DNA of 64,000 nt, taken from the NCBI GenBank assembly GCA_018697195.1, contig CM031858.1, positions 89,448,918-89,512,917 of the forward strand, read 5' to 3'. A program made the position numbers and the translations under genes. The stretch is from Certhia americana (Eukaryota > Chordata > Aves > Passeriformes > Certhiidae). The notes under the pieces are model-generated. The model did no database searches. It was not told the DNA's origin and was given only the letters and a program-made list of their open reading frames with translations. Shown piece after piece: positions 60,501 through 64,000 of the stretch (position 1 is the first letter of the stretch; each line of letters starts with the position of its first letter).

Positions 60501-60950
60501 TGTTTTTGAGAACAATTGTGACTTAATAACTTAATGGGAAAGGTGAATACTTTTAGCAGAGATAAATAACTTCAGCAGTGATGTATAAATGTGCACTGGC
60601 AATTAGGCTGATCAATATCTGTTATTAATGTGCATATAAGAAAGCAAACAACTTCTGTGGCTTTGTTTAATGTGGCCATAGAGAGCAAAAGTAGCTAAAA
60701 CTAATTTTACACTTTGTCTGTGAAGAAAGTAATTGGTATGAAATTGCAGTGCTTGTGGTAATCCTGCCCCAATGACATTTGTGCTTTTACCTTCATGAAT
60801 ATTGATCTTTTTTTCACTTGAATAAACAAAGGAAACAAGATGAAAAATGTCACTACCTTACCCATTCAGTTTGTTCATCTACTAAGTGCTATCAATCTTC
60901 TTAGAAAAACTTTGTTGTTACTCATAATCTTTCCAATGTCTCTTTTCCTG

Positions 60951-60994
60951 GTTTTTTTTGTTTGTTTGTTTTGTTTGTTTTGTTTTGTTTTCTT
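60951..60994. repeat. (TTTG)n-rich tract
   Basis: T8 followed by alternating TTTG and TTTTG units. Confidence 0.9.
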
Positions 60995-61159
60995 TAGTGG
61001 CCTACTCTACTTGTAGTCCACGAGCTTTTATGTGCCAAGGTTATGTGTGCATACGTGGTGTGAAAAGGGCCTGAGAGTGTGAGTCAAACGTTTACGGCTG
61101 GGGCAGTGGTCAGTGGCAGCAAAAACAAATACATTTTTTATCCCAAAAGAAAAAAATGT

Positions 61160-61718
61160 CTTCCTGTATGTGGCATTGGTCAAGCCATACCTTGAGAACT
61201 GCACTCAGTTTTGAGCTCCTCACTTTAAAATGACATTGAGGGGCCAGGCCATTTCCAGATAATGGCAACAATGCTCATGGAGGATCTAGAAAACAAGCCT
61301 TATGAGGAACAGATGAGGGAACTTGAGGCTGTTTAGTCTCAGAAGAGGAGGCTCATGGGGGTCCTTACTGCTTTCTGCAACTCCCTGAAAGGAGGGTGTA
61401 GAGAGCCAGGGCTGGTCTCTTCTGCCATAACTGCAGTGAGAGGACAAAAGGAAATGACCTTAAGCTGATTAGATAAGAGAAGCTGATTAGATAAGCGGAG
61501 ATTAGATATTAGGAAAAAAAACATCACTGTAAGAGTGGTCAGGCATTGGAATAGGTTTCCCAGGGAAGTGGTGGAGTCACCGTCCCTAGGGGTGTTTAAG
61601 AGGCATCTGGATCTGGTGCTTAAGTGATGTGGTTTAGGGGTTACAATGGTGGTGCTGGGTGACAATCAGATTGAATGATCTTGCAGGTGTCTTCCAGAAT
61701 TGATGATCCTATGATTCT
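61160..61718 (+). mobile_element. CR1 LINE, end of ORF2 plus 3' UTR
   Basis: The longest CR1 3' copy here and in sense orientation. From 61173 the codons read A-L-V-K-P-Y-L-E-N-C-T-Q-F, then TGA (61212-61214), then A-P-H-F. This is the conserved end of the CR1 reverse transcriptase, with the usual Trp codon mutated to a stop. Downstream are CTAGAAAACAAGCCTTATG, GAGGAACAGATGAGGGAAC, GTTTAGTCTCAGAAGAGG, CCTGAAAGGAGGGTGTAGAG, AGGAAATGACCTTAAGCTG, TTAGATATTAGGAAAAAAA, CCCAGGGAAGTGGTGGAGTC and a diverged end GATGATCCTATGATTCT. The TTCCAG...TTGATGATCC tail places it in a different subfamily from the 3.4-kb copy. Confidence 0.93.
61462..61497. repeat. 18-bp tandem duplication inside the CR1
   Basis: AAGCTGATTAGATAAG occurs twice head to tail inside the CR1 3' UTR. 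The usual element has a single block here, so the duplication arose after insertion or in the source copy. Confidence 0.9.
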
Positions 61719-61719
61719 C

Positions 61720-63250
61720 TGCCATGGAATTTGAAATATTTTTTATTGCATGATGTGTGTGTACCCAAAAGGTCCTGGTCATCAGAGGTGTTACTGCAAG
61801 GATGTACACTGTCCAGGGATGATAAGCACATCATCACTTATCTCAACCTTGTCTATGTTGTGCTATGTGATACATGTTCCTCTCTTACCAACTCTTCTCT
61901 TTTTTGTGTGTCTGTGATGTGTTATGAGCTATCTCACTGTGCATTTATCTCAGCAAAATAGAACAGGCTTCAAGGGTCACTTGCCTTTCCTACACAATAC
62001 ACTGAAAGTGATGCAAGCAATTGTTGCATTATTTGCTGTCAGGCTAGAGTTACTAAGAACCAGCCTTAGGATGAAGAAAGTGCATATAAACTATAATGTA
62101 CTTTAAGTGAAATAAAATTTCAGCTACAACTTAATTAAATTATTATTTTTTGAATAGTTCCTGGCCTGAGAGGATAAGATAACAATTAAGTGCTGGAGTC
62201 ACATTGGCCAAAGCACATGCAACTAACACAGCAAAAAGCATCCCAACAGAACATTAATACAGCCTTAATACTAACAAGTATAGAATGGGAAGAGCTCATG
62301 GTGATATAAATAGAGGTGGGAACAGGCTACAGATCATGTATTTAGGAAAAAGAAAGCCATCAATACAAATGCTGTGGAAGACTAAGCCATCAATACAAAT
62401 GCTTTGCACACTCACCAAAAGCCTGTGGAAAACCTGGTGGCAATAACTTTATTAGGAGAAGCAAAAAGGGTTTGTTCAACAGCTAGAAGAAATAAAACCT
62501 TGATAGCTGAATTTATTTATATTCATATATTTTGAAAAAAAAAGAAAACCCAAAAATTGGAATGAAAGGTGGCCTTCCTGCCTTTCTCTCATTCAGCTCC
62601 CTAGATAAAATGATGGCTCATTCCTTGTGTTTTGAGCAGATTTACACTTGAAGTTTTACACCTCTGTGGCAAAAAAAAAGTCTGCTTGAAAAGTAGAAGA
62701 GAATGTAATTCAATGGTACTCTAAATTTCCAATAAATAATTAAAAAATAAAATATTTGGAATCTGTCAAGTACAGTGATTTTAGCCATGGTTTAGTCTTG
62801 CACAGTTAATAAAAATAATAATAACTTTTCTGTTTCAAAATTTAAATGGTTCATAGAAAAAAATAATTTTTAGTATAATTATTTAAAAATGCAGTGATAA
62901 GAAGAAATACTCCTGAAGAAAAATGTCGCTATTTAATAATATGTCACATCTGGACTTTAATGAAATATTAATGCTAAGTTATGATAGGAAGAGTACCTTT
63001 TTTTCATCTTTCTTTTATCTAAATTGTTTAATATTTAATACTTTATAATAGAGAGATAGAAAAAAGTAGAGTTTGATGCTGTTTTATTATGTATGATTTT
63101 ATTACCAGATAAGAGTATTTAAAAATATTTGGAATATTATAGGATCAGATACAGAATATTTAAAGCTATGTAATGCATTCTGTTACAGATGCGGAAATTC
63201 ATGATGTTCCTTGACAAAGGAGACTGAGATGTAGACTCAAAATCCATAGA
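61720..63250. other. Unique AT-rich non-coding stretch
   Basis: No gene is recognised. It includes a 20-base direct repeat (62354-62373 and 62384-62403, period 30). Confidence 0.55.
62354..62403. repeat. Direct repeat, 20 bp, period 30
   Basis: AAGCCATCAATACAAATGCT occurs twice exactly with a 10-bp spacer. Confidence 0.95.
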
Positions 63251-63254
63251 AATA

Positions 63255-63312
63255 TCTTCATCTATGGTCCTTATGGATCCCTTCCAAATTGAAATTCTTT
63301 GATTCTATCTCA
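63255..63312 (+). mobile_element. CR1 LINE, terminal 3' fragment
   Basis: 'GGTCCTTATGGATCCCTTCC' followed by 'AAATTGAAATTC' and 'TTTGATTCTATC' matches the last 50 or so bases of avian CR1. No further upstream part can be recognised. Confidence 0.6.
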
Positions 63313-63314
63313 TT

Positions 63315-64000
63315 GTTGCCAGGCAAGGTTGGGGCTTTTTTTGGCCTTTGATTTTTTTTTTAGGAAAATTTTTGTGTTGAGTGACACATCAGACAAAGTG
63401 TCGCATAAAGAAGTCTAAATTAAGCCTTATCAAAATAAGAAGAACGTAGTGAAAAACCTGGTGAAGAGTAACCAAATGCTGAGACAAAAAGTTTGTTTGT
63501 ATAGTTGGTGCTATATAATTTGATTTAGTGGTATATCCTGTTAGACTTTGCTGACTTTATTTTTCATTGCAAAACAAAACCAGGTAACTGCTAACCAAGG
63601 ACAGTGCTGAAATGTCACAGGATGCACAGAGGGGTTACCTAGGCATTATTTTCTGCATCAAATGGAGACTTGGGGATTTCAAAAAATATTGAGAGAGAGC
63701 ACACCTTGAAAAAGAACTTGGAAATATGTTGGGTGGCTACAGGCACACATCAGGGAAATAGAAAGGTTCTTCTGAGTTAGATCACTTATGGAATTTAGCC
63801 TTCAAATACTTGGCAGTTGCTGTTTCAAAATATTTTAAGTAGTCTGACATAATGTCATGTATTAGTAGTTTTACACAAGATCTTTGCCCCTGCAAATCTA
63901 TGAACTTCTAAGTTTTTGGAATAGGAATCAGAAGTAACCTTGCAAAGCCAAATTGTAGTCAAGCAAAACAAATTTATGACAAACCAATGACCTCACTGTC
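63315..64000. other. Unique AT-rich non-coding stretch
   Basis: Nothing recognisable: no ORF of note, no repeat beyond an 11-base T run. Confidence 0.55.

Larger units (their letters stand above)
55590..61160. other. Unique AT-rich non-coding stretch
   Basis: No gene is recognised. A GC-richer patch at 58.9-59.35 kb carries a 135-codon minus-strand ORF (58964-59371) with no recognisable domain, overlapped by a 70-codon ORF in another frame. The block at 60.34-60.83 kb has the look of a conserved enhancer (see findings). Confidence 0.5.

Noticed and set aside
61339..61665. 108-codon minus-strand ORF
   Set aside because: Antisense of the CR1 3' UTR.
1..64000. CRISPR arrays, bacterial operons, tRNA and rRNA genes
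   Set aside because: The sequence is eukaryotic. No regularly spaced repeats of the CRISPR kind and no tRNA T-arm/B-box pattern were seen.

Overview
The window looks like a non-coding stretch of a bird genome. It is AT-rich overall. Its only confidently recognisable interspersed repeats are CR1-type LINEs, several with the avian CR1 3' tail (GGTCCCTTCCAAC followed by ATTCT/GATTCT-type repeats). No open reading frame resembles a known protein. The longest ORFs (up to 225 codons) are either artefacts of GC-rich tandem repeats or of the length expected by chance in AT-rich DNA. I annotate no protein-coding gene, tRNA or rRNA. The region is best read as a gene desert or the inside of a very large intron. 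A passerine or other neoavian bird is my guess, not proven.

Layout. 1-3.4 kb: unique AT-rich DNA with microsatellites and a short relic of a LINE reverse transcriptase. 3.41-3.77 kb: CR1 3' end. 3.8-9.5 kb: unique sequence with two GC-richer patches. 9.56-9.72 kb: CR1 tail running into a pentanucleotide array interrupted by a 10-N gap. 9.7-18.5 kb: unique. 18.5-19.1 kb: very decayed LINE reverse transcriptase relic on the minus strand. 21.8-22.2 and 26.1-26.4 kb: old CR1 3' ends. 29.46-29.77 kb: diverged tandem array of about 80-bp units. 33.6 kb: interrupted inverted repeat. 34.05-34.58 kb: the only CpG island, with a 12-bp tandem repeat, directly followed by a CR1 3' end. 35-46.8 kb: unique, with many T-tracts from 45 kb. 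46.9-47.2 kb: possible solitary LTR with CCAAT and octamer motifs. 48.6-49.34 kb: long ancient LINE relic, then a 219-N gap and a C-rich tract. 54.5-55.6 kb: a near-perfect palindrome, a CR1 made of a 3' end joined to a distant ORF2 segment, and one copy of a 33-bp exact duplication whose partner lies at 52.7 kb. 61.16-61.72 and 63.26-63.31 kb: CR1 fragments.

Functional reading. The CpG island is the only clear candidate promoter, and its transcript cannot be defined from sequence alone. Several AT-rich blocks (notably 60.34-60.83 kb and 19.87-20.15 kb) have the look of conserved vertebrate enhancers, but this needs alignment. All family assignments rest on recognition by eye, without a database search.
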